Shown piece by piece: positions 40,818 through 49,044 of a stretch of 64,000 bases of DNA. Source of the stretch: Chryseobacterium culicis (GTDB lineage Bacteria > Bacteroidota > Bacteroidia > Flavobacteriales > Weeksellaceae); NCBI RefSeq assembly GCF_900108365.1, contig NZ_FNWQ01000003.1, forward strand, positions 682,001 to 746,000. Reading direction: 5' to 3'. The notes beneath the pieces were generated by a model. It worked only from the letters and a program-made list of their open reading frames with translations. It was not told the origin of the DNA and searched no databases. Made by a program: the position numbers and the translations under genes. Within the stretch, counting starts at the first letter, position 1. The number at the start of each line of letters is the position of its first letter.

Positions 40818-43800
40818 ATGTACCACAAAATTAATTTTTTTAAGTTTAAAAAGCTAATTCCTATTGCATTAATTTTTTTGGTGACAAGCCAGGCAGATGC
40901 TAAAGAATTTACTTTAAACTACCCTGTGTTTTCGCAGATCAGCGAAACCATTTCCGGAACCATAACGGATCAGAAAGGGAACGCCATTGAGGGCGCCAAA
41001 GTTACCGTTGTAGAAACCGGAGACACTGCTTCTACCGATGCCTCCGGAAAATTTACAGTTTCCGCCAGCATTGGGCAGACTTTATCTGTTTCCTATGAAG
41101 GATATGCCAATCAGATGATTAAGATTTCCAGTACTGCGGTTTCTGTACAGCTGGAACCCCACAAAGGATCTACATCTATTGAAGAAGTGACCCTCGTAGG
41201 ATACGGCTCTCAGAAAAAATCAGATTTAACAGGAGCAGTGAGCCAGTTAAAAGCTGAAAACTTCAAAGAAGGTATGAACATTTCTGTTGATAACCTGATG
41301 CAGGGAAAAATAGCGGGTGTGCGTATCGTTCAGTCGAGTGGAGAACCAGGAGCAGGAGTGAATGTCTCCATCAGAGGTATTGGTTCCATCCGAAGCGGAA
41401 GTACTCCTTTATTCGTTGTAGATGGGGTGCCTTTGAGTAATGATGCCGTAAGCGCTACAGCACCGAATATCGGTTTAGGAAATGCTCAGGCCAAGAATCC
41501 GTTGAATTTCCTGAATACCAGCGATATCGAATCCATCACAGTTTTGAAAGATGCTTCTGCAGCTGCAATCTATGGAGCAAGAGGATCAAACGGTGTCGTT
41601 TTGGTAACCACAAAAAGGGGGAAGAAAGGAGAACCCTTGTTTACCTATGATACGTATTTAGGATTTTCTTCAGTTATTAAAAAGTTAGACCTGATGAGCG
41701 CGGATGAATACCGGTCAGCAGGAATCAATAAATTATACGACCACGGCGGAAATACAGACTGGCAGGACGAGATTTTCAGAAATGCAGTATCTTCCAACCA
41801 CTCAGTTTCCTTTTCAAAATCTACGGAAACCGGAAATTATTTTGCCTCCATTTCTCATATGGATCAGGATGGGATTATTCTGAACAGCGGCTTTAAAAGA
41901 ACAACCGCCCGTTTGAATGCAGAAGAGTCTTTCTTTGATAATAAAAGATTAAAGATCAAGCTCAACCTTACAGCAAGTGACATCAAAGAAACGGGGATAC
42001 CGAACGGAGCCAATGCAGGTTCGGACGGCCAGGTGATCATTCATGCTTTAATGGCAAATCCTACACGTTCCGTATATGATCAGAATGGAAATTTTACCAA
42101 CTTCAATATGAATGCTCATTACAATCCATTATATTTACTGAGCGTTTACAACGACAAAACCAATACCTTCAGAGTGTTGGGGAATACAGAAGCCACATTG
42201 AGGATCTTGCCGGGACTGAATTATAAGTTTAACCTGGGAATTGATAAAACAATGTCTGAAAGAAACACCACCATGTATCCGAATATTACAGACAGAACCC
42301 CGAAAGGGATGTATGTTCAGGCCAATCTTGATTCTTACAATGTATTACTGGAACATTATTTAACTTATGATCTCAGTTTAAATAAGCATAATTTCAGCTT
42401 ATTGGGAGGCTTCTCTTACCAGAAATTTAAAACTACAGGAACGTATTTCGGAGTAAAAAATATTGCCAGCCAGGGAGCGGGAATTTCTCCGGAAATTAAC
42501 CCCGGATATTCAGGAGAAGCATTTATTCCGGCAGCAGGATATGCTCAGGAAAACGAGCTGCAATCCTATTTCGGAAGAGTAAACTATAATTTTGATAAAA
42601 AGTATTTATTAACAGCTTCATTGAGAGCTGATGGTTCTACGCGTTTCGGGAAAAACAATAAATACGGATATTTCCCTTCCGTTGCAGTAGGCTGGACGGT
42701 CTCAAATGAAAATTTCCTGAAAGACTCTCAAATCATCAATGAATTAAAAGTAAGAGGAAGCTGGGGACAAACCGGTAACCAGGAAGTTCCGAACAAAATT
42801 ACCCAGGCCAGTTCTTCACTGTCTCCATCCGGAGGATATTATCTGTATGATAATCTAAACCTTATTAATGGAGTTGTGATCAACAGAACCCCTAATCCGG
42901 ATCTGAAATGGGAAGTAGTGGAGCAGACGAATATTGGAGCAGATTTTAGCCTTTGGAGAAACAAATTGTACGGATCACTGGAATATTACAATAAAGTGAC
43001 CAAGGACCCGATTCTGAATATCCCTTCGCGGCCATTAAGCCCTACAAGCACAGTCTGGAAAAATGTTGACGCAGAGATTGTTAATAAAGGGTTTGAATTC
43101 TCTTTAGGTTCAGAGATTATCAAAACAGAAAATTTCACCTGGAACTTTGATGTCAACGGTGCTACAGTGAATAATGTGGTAAAAAATCTTCCGGTTTCAG
43201 CTATTTATTCAGGGGAAGTGTCAGGGCCTGGGCTTTCCGGAGTAACGGCCAATATTTACAAAAACGGCTACGAGGCAGGATCTTTTTACATGCTGAATTA
43301 TCTGGGAGTGGATGCTAACGGAAAATATATTTATGAAGATGTAAATGGTGACGGGAGAATAGATCAGAATGACAGAAAGATCTTTGAAGGAGCTATTCCG
43401 AATTTCACGTTTGGGATTAATTCTTATATGAAATACAAGAAGTTTGACTTCTCATTCTCCTTGATAGGACAAACGGGCGGTTACCTTGTAAACAATACCG
43501 CATTGGATTTAAATATCAATAACTTAGCTTCAGACAGAAATGTTTTGAAAAACTTTTATGAGTCCGGAGCAAACTTCACCAACCAGCCTCAGCTGTCTTC
43601 GCTTTATCTTGAAAAGTCAGATTTTATCAGATTGAATAATGTTAGATTAGGGTATACCTTCGATACCAGTCAGTTGAAATTTCTGAGAAGTATCAATCTT
43701 TATGTGAGCGCACAGAACCTGGTGACCCTTACAAGCTATTCAGGTTACGATCCGCTGGTGGATACCAATAAACAGGTGAGCGGAAACCAGTCCCTGGGAA

Positions 43801-43862
43801 TTGACTATACCACGTATCCGTCCGCAAAGACTTTTATTTTCGGAGCTACTGTTAAATTTTAA
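40818..43862 (+). CDS. SusC/RagA family TonB-linked outer membrane protein
   Basis: 1014 residues. Signal peptide to ~28 (TSQADAKE), carboxypeptidase-D-like domain ~42-110 (ISGTITDQKGNAIEGAKVTV), RagA signature VGYGSQKKSDLTGAVSQL, plug domain (GVRIVQSSGEPGAGVNVSIRGIGSI, VDGVPL, ITVLKDASAAAIYGARGSNGVVLVTTKRG), then a 22-strand barrel ending in TFIFGATVKF. It imports large oligomers with its SusD partner 11 nt downstream. The cargo is unknown, and no glycosidase or peptidase gene lies next to it. The leader contains a terminator-like hairpin. Confidence 0.96.
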   Translation: MYHKINFFKFKKLIPIALIFLVTSQADAKEFTLNYPVFSQISETISGTITDQKGNAIEGAKVTVVETGDTASTDASGKFTVSASIGQTLSVSYEGYANQMIKISSTAVSVQLEPHKGSTSIEEVTLVGYGSQKKSDLTGAVSQLKAENFKEGMNISVDNLMQGKIAGVRIVQSSGEPGAGVNVSIRGIGSIRSGSTPLFVVDGVPLSNDAVSATAPNIGLGNAQAKNPLNFLNTSDIESITVLKDASAAAIYGARGSNGVVLVTTKRGKKGEPLFTYDTYLGFSSVIKKLDLMSADEYRSAGINKLYDHGGNTDWQDEIFRNAVSSNHSVSFSKSTETGNYFASISHMDQDGIILNSGFKRTTARLNAEESFFDNKRLKIKLNLTASDIKETGIPNGANAGSDGQVIIHALMANPTRSVYDQNGNFTNFNMNAHYNPLYLLSVYNDKTNTFRVLGNTEATLRILPGLNYKFNLGIDKTMSERNTTMYPNITDRTPKGMYVQANLDSYNVLLEHYLTYDLSLNKHNFSLLGGFSYQKFKTTGTYFGVKNIASQGAGISPEINPGYSGEAFIPAAGYAQENELQSYFGRVNYNFDKKYLLTASLRADGSTRFGKNNKYGYFPSVAVGWTVSNENFLKDSQIINELKVRGSWGQTGNQEVPNKITQASSSLSPSGGYYLYDNLNLINGVVINRTPNPDLKWEVVEQTNIGADFSLWRNKLYGSLEYYNKVTKDPILNIPSRPLSPTSTVWKNVDAEIVNKGFEFSLGSEIIKTENFTWNFDVNGATVNNVVKNLPVSAIYSGEVSGPGLSGVTANIYKNGYEAGSFYMLNYLGVDANGKYIYEDVNGDGRIDQNDRKIFEGAIPNFTFGINSYMKYKKFDFSFSLIGQTGGYLVNNTALDLNINNLASDRNVLKNFYESGANFTNQPQLSSLYLEKSDFIRLNNVRLGYTFDTSQLKFLRSINLYVSAQNLVTLTSYSGYDPLVDTNKQVSGNQSLGIDYTTYPSAKTFIFGATVKF

Positions 43863-43873
43863 TTGAAAAAATC

Positions 43874-45634
43874 ATGAAATCTAAATTCTTAAATATCAAC
43901 ATAATTATACTATCCATGGCTGTATTTTCTTTAATGGGATGTACCAATCTGGATGAAAAAGTGATCGATGAGGTCTTGGGCTCTGAAACGGCAGATCCTG
44001 AAGCGGCTCTTGCTGCAGCCTACGGGCAGCTGGGAGACGGAACTTTTGTAGACCATGGAAATGTTTTTGCACTGCAGGAATATTCTACTGATGAAGCCTT
44101 ATTGCCCACAAGGGGAAGCGACTGGGGCGACGGAGGAAAATGGAGAGCCATGCATGAGTTCTCTTGGGATGCAGGCAGTGACGTAGTGAAAACAACCTGG
44201 AATTCCCTTAATTTCGGAATTACAAAGTCTTTAACCGCCATCTCAAGCATTGAAAAAAGCAATAGTACAAACAGAGCCTTATTTTTAGCAGAAGCGAAAG
44301 GATTACTGGCCTATTATACGTATACAACGATTGATCTTTTCGGACAGGCTCCTTACAGGGACCCGGGTAATATTAATGCTCCTATCCAGATCAGAAAAGC
44401 AGAAACTACCATTGATGCTTTAATTACGGAAGTGGAAGGACTTATACCCAATCTGGCATATATTAAGACCCAGAATACGCATGCCGGAAGATTTACCAAA
44501 CAGGCAGCCTATGCGTTCCTTGCAGACATGTACCTGAACAGAGCCGTTTTAAAAAATAAAACTGCAGGATCATTTAACTTTTTGGAAACGGCAGTGAATG
44601 GTTCAGGAACGGATATGGATAAAGTAATTGAATATTCCAATTTGTTGATCAATAATCCGAACTTCAGCCTGGAATCTAACTATTTCCACAATTTTGATAT
44701 CAATAACGACACAAGTAAGGAAATGATCTTCTCTGTTGTTCAGAAGAAAAATACTGATAAAACTTCAGATAATGACCTGGCATACATGTCTATGGAAAGA
44801 ATCCAGAAACCGTCACCAGATAACAGAGGAACCAATGCATCATGCATCACCCCGGAATTCTATTATTCGTGGAACGGGAATCATGATGATCCGCGTTTTC
44901 AGAGATCTTACCAATATGCAGACGGAACATGGTTCAGAAATGACGGAACAGACATAAGCGTACCCTCTTCCAGTAAAGTAGAGGGAACAGGAAAACCATG
45001 GTTTCATTTTAACAGAGGTCTTCAGGTAGGGCAGCAATATGGTCCTAAAATTCTTGCAGACGGTAACTTTGACATGACTGCAGACGGAAGAATTAAAGTG
45101 TATAAATTATTCACCGAAAAAAATACAACACTTGCTGCAGACTTTACTCCTGAACTGAATTTTGATAATCCTTCTGAATCTGTATTTACACAGGCTCAGA
45201 TCAACAGAGGGGTAAGAAATTTCAAGTTTGAATTTGATCCGGGATATGGAAACAACGGAACAAGCGGGATGGATGTGCCATTGTACAGACTGGGAACCAT
45301 CTACATGATGAGAGCAGAAGCTTATTTAAGAAGCGGTAATGTATCTGCTGCCCTGGCAGATGTCAATAAACTGAGAACCAGCAGAACGAATGATGCCCTA
45401 AAGAATAATGCGCCAGGCGTTGCTATTGCTTCGCTGGATGCCAATACTCTGTTTAGGGAATCAGGATATGAGCTCTATTGGGAAATGTACAGAAGAAAGG
45501 CGATGATCAGATTCGGGAAATTTGATTTACCGGGAACAGCTAAGCCTGCTTCTCAGCCTTACCGAAGAATTTTCCCTATACCGCAGGCAACCATTGATGC
45601 CTCAAAAGATTTTACACAGAATCCGGGATATTAG
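43874..45634 (+). CDS. SusD/RagB family nutrient-binding outer membrane lipoprotein
   Basis: 586 residues. Lipobox SLMGC (Cys ~22) followed by TNLDEK. The SusD fold is seen from EALAAAYGQL, AEAKGLLAYYTYTTIDLFGQAPYRDP (TPR-like helix), YLNRAVL, then a C-terminal RagB/SusD domain with YMMRAEAYLRSGNVSAALADVNKLRTSR and GYELYWEMYRRKAMIRFGKF, ending IPQATIDASKDFTQNPGY. It caps the SusC channel. It starts 11 nt after susC, so the two are co-transcribed and coupled. A perfect 12-bp stem terminator follows. Confidence 0.96.
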   Translation: MKSKFLNINIIILSMAVFSLMGCTNLDEKVIDEVLGSETADPEAALAAAYGQLGDGTFVDHGNVFALQEYSTDEALLPTRGSDWGDGGKWRAMHEFSWDAGSDVVKTTWNSLNFGITKSLTAISSIEKSNSTNRALFLAEAKGLLAYYTYTTIDLFGQAPYRDPGNINAPIQIRKAETTIDALITEVEGLIPNLAYIKTQNTHAGRFTKQAAYAFLADMYLNRAVLKNKTAGSFNFLETAVNGSGTDMDKVIEYSNLLINNPNFSLESNYFHNFDINNDTSKEMIFSVVQKKNTDKTSDNDLAYMSMERIQKPSPDNRGTNASCITPEFYYSWNGNHDDPRFQRSYQYADGTWFRNDGTDISVPSSSKVEGTGKPWFHFNRGLQVGQQYGPKILADGNFDMTADGRIKVYKLFTEKNTTLAADFTPELNFDNPSESVFTQAQINRGVRNFKFEFDPGYGNNGTSGMDVPLYRLGTIYMMRAEAYLRSGNVSAALADVNKLRTSRTNDALKNNAPGVAIASLDANTLFRESGYELYWEMYRRKAMIRFGKFDLPGTAKPASQPYRRIFPIPQATIDASKDFTQNPGY

Positions 45635-45669
45635 TTTTTTCATATAAACAATTATTTTTTGCGCAAACA

Positions 45670-45709
45670 AGAAGCGAAGAGATTTCTCTTCGCTTCTGTT
45701 ATTTTTATA
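45670..45709 (+). terminator. terminator after the SusD gene
   Basis: AGAAGCGAAGAG (45670-45681) and CTCTTCGCTTCT (45686-45697) pair perfectly around a 4-nt loop, then GTTATTTTTA. It may also serve msrA on the other strand. Confidence 0.88.
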
Positions 45710-45752
45710 CGGGTTTCTATCCGGCTTTGGCCGAAACACAGGATATAAGATT

Positions 45753-46307
45753 TTACTCCGCGTTCAGCATTCCCAGTGCTCCGAAATGCTTTTTGAACTT
45801 CTGGATTTTAGGACCTACTACAGCGCTGCAGTAAGGCTGTGTCGGATTCTCATTGTAATATCCCTGATGATATTGCTCGGCAGGCCAGAATTTGTCAAAC
45901 TCTGTTAATTCTGTTACATAAGTTCCAGCCCATCTTCCTGACTCCTGAGATACTTTGATGGCTTGTTCAGCTTTAGCTTTCTCAGCATCATCTTTATAAT
46001 AAATTACAGAACGATATTGGGTGCCGATATCATTTCCCTGTCTGTTTAGCTGGGTTGGATCATGAAGAAAGAAAAATACATCCATCAGTTGTTCGTAAGA
46101 AATAATGGAAGGATCATACGTAATCTGCACCACCTCTGCATGCCCTGTTTCTCCTGTACAAACTTCCTGATACGTAGGATTATCCTTATGCCCTCCCGAA
46201 TATCCGGAAATGGCAGACTGTACTCCTTTCAGCATATTGAAACAGCTTTCTACACACCAGAAGCATCCTCCCCCGAAAGTAATCTGTTCTAAGTTATTGT
46301 TATCCAT
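45753..46307 (-). CDS. msrA: peptide-methionine (S)-S-oxide reductase MsrA
   Basis: 184 residues. Catalytic motif FGGGCFWCVESCF at ~10-22, GYSGGHKDNPTYQEVCTGETGHAEVVQ, YRSVIYY and EQYHQGYY, all typical MsrA. Reduces methionine-S-sulfoxide with thioredoxin. No signal peptide, so cytoplasmic. Single gene convergent with the SusCD operon. Confidence 0.97.
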   Translation of the reverse strand: MDNNNLEQITFGGGCFWCVESCFNMLKGVQSAISGYSGGHKDNPTYQEVCTGETGHAEVVQITYDPSIISYEQLMDVFFFLHDPTQLNRQGNDIGTQYRSVIYYKDDAEKAKAEQAIKVSQESGRWAGTYVTELTEFDKFWPAEQYHQGYYNENPTQPYCSAVVGPKIQKFKKHFGALGMLNAE

Positions 46308-46682
46308 TTTGGTAATTATATTGTTTTATTGTTTTTTCCAGACCCGGAAAAAGATGATCAAAAGTAAGAAAAACTTTTTCATTTGCACATCATTTTTGCT
46401 TCTTAAACTTAAATTACAGTGATAGATGTTACAAATGATTTTCAGCTCGATTATGAAGCTTTTTATAGATGAATATAAGAGCTTAAGATGAAAGAGATAA
46501 TATCAACAGTCTTTCAAAGCATATAGTATTAGAGGTGTCATGCTGAGCGGAGTCGAAGCATCTCAATTAGGATGAATAATATTCTCCCATTTTAATTTTA
46601 AACACCAATAATAGGAATACTTTCACGAATAAACAAAAGGGAATACACAATATCATCTGCGAAAATTTGTACAATCTGTGCG
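46308..46682. other. intergenic region between msrA and the ROK gene
   Basis: No gene seen. It contains the dispersed repeat half-element at 46536-46565. The rest is AT-rich without clear structure. Confidence 0.4.
46536..46565. repeat. half-element of the TGTCA...GAAGC dispersed repeat
   Basis: TGTCATGCTGAGCGG followed by AGTCGAAGCATCTC. It shares the TGTCAxxCTGA start and the GAAGxATCTC end with the left arm of the full element at 703-740, and is close to 20347-20370. No matching right arm was found. Confidence 0.45.
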
Positions 46683-46710
46683 AAAAATAAAAGCACCCTC
46701 CAAGGGTGCT
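46683..46710 (-). terminator. terminator of the ROK gene
   Basis: AGCACCC (46692-46698) and GGGTGCT (46704-46710) pair. Read on the minus strand, TTTTATTTTT follows. Confidence 0.85.
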
Positions 46711-46734
46711 CTCAATTATTTAAAAAGACTTCAG

Positions 46735-47703
46735 TTATTTTTCCCAAACCAAAGCACTTGCGCCAAGAATAGCAGCATCTGCCTCGTCCAGCTCACTGAA
46801 AACCAATTTTACTTTATTTCTGAAAATCGGGAGAAGGTTTCTTTCCATATGAAGCTTTGCAGGTTTCAATATAAAATCTCCTGCTTTAATTACTCCTCCA
46901 AACAGAAGAATAGCTTCAGGTGAAGAAAACATAACAAAATTAGCCAACGCCTCACCCAGCTTCTGACCGGTGTACCTGAAAACCTCAATAGCAATAGGGT
47001 CATCTTTTACAGCACATTCATAGACTGTCTTAGAATTGATGGCATCTTCGGGATATTGGTTCAGCATAGATTCCGGAAATTCAGCTCTCATTTTCTTTGC
47101 TGTAATAGTAATTCCCGTAGCAGAGGCATAGGCTTCCAGACTTCCTTCAGAGCCTGTACTCCAGTGTTTTCTGCCACCTGGTTTTACAATCGTATGTCCC
47201 AATTCTCCGGCAAATCCGTCATGTCCATAGATTAAACTTCCGTTAGCAATAATTCCGCTGCCTACTCCTGTTCCCAGAGTGATCATGATGAAATCTTTCA
47301 TTCCTCTTGCGGCTCCGAAAAGCATTTCTCCCAATGCTGCAGCATTCGCGTCATTGGTCACCGTACAAGGCAGGCCGAATTTTGCCCTCATCAGTTCGGC
47401 GAAAGGAATAACACCTTTCCAGGGAAGGTTAGGAGCGAGCTCTATGGTTCCTTTGTAATAATTGGCGTTCGGTGCGCCTACTCCGATTCCATCGAAATGT
47501 GCTTCAGTACCGTACTTTTCCATCATAGGATGAACATGTTCATATAAAGCATCGATGAAATCTTCCACTTTGTCATAGGCATCCGTTCTCAGATTTCCTT
47601 TATCCAGAACTTCACCACGGTGGTTCACGATTCCGAATTTAGTATTGGTTCCGCCGATGTCAACTCCAAGGGCAACTTGTTTTGATAAATCTATTAATGA
47701 CAT
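46735..47703 (-). CDS. ROK family protein, probable sugar kinase
   Basis: 322 residues. ATP-binding ALGVDIGGTNTKFGIV at ~11-26, sugar-binding VTNDANAAALGE (~115), LGTGVGSGII and GELGHTIVK with the ROK catalytic region. The zinc motif CxCGxxGCxE expected after that His is missing. The sequence there is GRKHWSTGSEGSLE, so no zinc site with three Cys. ROK kinases phosphorylate glucose, N-acetyl sugars or allose, and a glucokinase role is likely but not certain. No DNA-binding domain, so not a repressor. Single gene with its own terminator. Confidence 0.9.
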   Translation of the reverse strand: MSLIDLSKQVALGVDIGGTNTKFGIVNHRGEVLDKGNLRTDAYDKVEDFIDALYEHVHPMMEKYGTEAHFDGIGVGAPNANYYKGTIELAPNLPWKGVIPFAELMRAKFGLPCTVTNDANAAALGEMLFGAARGMKDFIMITLGTGVGSGIIANGSLIYGHDGFAGELGHTIVKPGGRKHWSTGSEGSLEAYASATGITITAKKMRAEFPESMLNQYPEDAINSKTVYECAVKDDPIAIEVFRYTGQKLGEALANFVMFSSPEAILLFGGVIKAGDFILKPAKLHMERNLLPIFRNKVKLVFSELDEADAAILGASALVWEK

Positions 47704-47782
47704 TTCTATTATTAAATTCTAGGGGCTAAAATTATAAAAAAGATTGTATTAATAGACGAATAACTCCGTTTTATTTAATATG

Positions 47783-48994
47783 TTAAACAGTTTTTACCGT
47801 TTTTTTCTTTTTTCTTCCCCACCAGATCATAAATCCGGTTACCGGAAGAGAGGCACAGATGATACTTACAACAAATGCAATGATTTTGGTAGGAAGTCCT
47901 AAAATAGCGCCTACATGAATGTCATAATTGGCGCTCACCACCTTTTCTCCAAAGTTTTTATCCTTCGGATCATGGGTGTGAAGAAGTTCTCCTGAGTTTT
48001 CATCAAAGATTAAGCTGCTGCTTTTATGATAAGAATAAGAAAGGTGTTTTACATATACCTCAAAATTGGGGTGCTCATGATCATCCATATGCGGATGTCC
48101 CAAATCTATAGCAAAACCGTAAGAATCAGGATATTTGGCCTGAACTGTATTGATGATCTTGTCCAGTGTACCTTCTGTTCTCAGCTCAATGGGAGCTTTT
48201 GTTTTAATATGTGAGAAGTCAGGATACTTTGTTTCTCCGCCGGAAAATACTACATAGATCATGGCCTGAACCACGAAAAATGCATAGAAAAGTCCTGTAA
48301 TAGAGAAGATTAAAGCAAAAATTGAGGCATAAAACCCCAGTACGTTATGAAGATCATAGTTTTTTCGTTTCCAGCTTTTAATATTTTTCCATTTAAAGGC
48401 AAAACGCTGCTTTCTGGCTGCTTTGTTCTTTGGCCACCACAGAATAATTCCTGAAATCAGCATAATGATAAAAATAATAACAGGAATTCCCACTACATAC
48501 GTTCCCCAGTCCTGCTTCAGAAGGTAGCTCCAGTGGATCATCTTTACAATATTGAAGAAGCCGTTTTTCTCATCATACACTCTCAGTACTTTTCCGGTGT
48601 ATGGGTTTACATAGGCTTGCTTATAGATAGGAAACTCATCAAAATAATTCCAGGCATCCGTATTATGCTCATACCAGAAGAACATGTAAGACATTTTTTT
48701 GTCGATAGGAACATTGACCCAATGGATCGGATATTTTTCTTGTACCTGTTCTGCCACCGCTTTCTCCATTACTCTGATAGGAAGAACCTGTTTCTGTCCG
48801 ATATTCTGTTCATGATGATAGATAACATCTTTACGGGTTATGTTTTCCACTTCATCTTTAAAAACATATAATGCTCCGGTAATAGAGATGATAAAGATCA
48901 GAAAGCCAATTCCCAAACCGAACCAGAGATGCAGCTTGGCAGACCATTTTTTAAAAAAGCCGGGTTTCTTTTTATGATGATGTTTTTTCTTCAT
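47783..48994 (-). CDS. PepSY-associated TM helix domain protein (module 1)
   Basis: 403 residues from ATG 48994. N-terminal MKKKHHHKKKPGFFKKW with three consecutive His, then four membrane segments (~20-42, ~150-190, ~225-250, ~375-395). The PepSY-type repeats with conserved His (KLHLWFGLGIGF, HWSYLLKQDWG, YDLHNVLGFYAS, NYDIHVGAILGLP) are those of iron-regulated PiuB/FoxB-like proteins, thought to bind heme and reduce ferric siderophores. It follows a TonB receptor gene by ~50 nt, mirroring the second module upstream. Two -7 boxes lie in front of it. Confidence 0.88.
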   Translation of the reverse strand: MKKKHHHKKKPGFFKKWSAKLHLWFGLGIGFLIFIISITGALYVFKDEVENITRKDVIYHHEQNIGQKQVLPIRVMEKAVAEQVQEKYPIHWVNVPIDKKMSYMFFWYEHNTDAWNYFDEFPIYKQAYVNPYTGKVLRVYDEKNGFFNIVKMIHWSYLLKQDWGTYVVGIPVIIFIIMLISGIILWWPKNKAARKQRFAFKWKNIKSWKRKNYDLHNVLGFYASIFALIFSITGLFYAFFVVQAMIYVVFSGGETKYPDFSHIKTKAPIELRTEGTLDKIINTVQAKYPDSYGFAIDLGHPHMDDHEHPNFEVYVKHLSYSYHKSSSLIFDENSGELLHTHDPKDKNFGEKVVSANYDIHVGAILGLPTKIIAFVVSIICASLPVTGFMIWWGRKKKKTVKTV

Positions 48995-49001
48995 ATTGCA
49001 G

Positions 49002-49020
49002 CAAAAGTAAAGCAAAGATA
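49002..49020 (-). promoter_or_regulatory. two overlapping -7 boxes before the PepSY protein gene
   Basis: On the minus strand TATCTTTG (49013-49020) and TACTTTTG (49002-49009) both match TAnnTTTG, 11 bp apart, just before the ATG at 48994. Either may be used in addition to read-through from the receptor gene. Confidence 0.4.
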
Positions 49021-49044
49021 TACTTTACTTTTTATTTGGATTAA

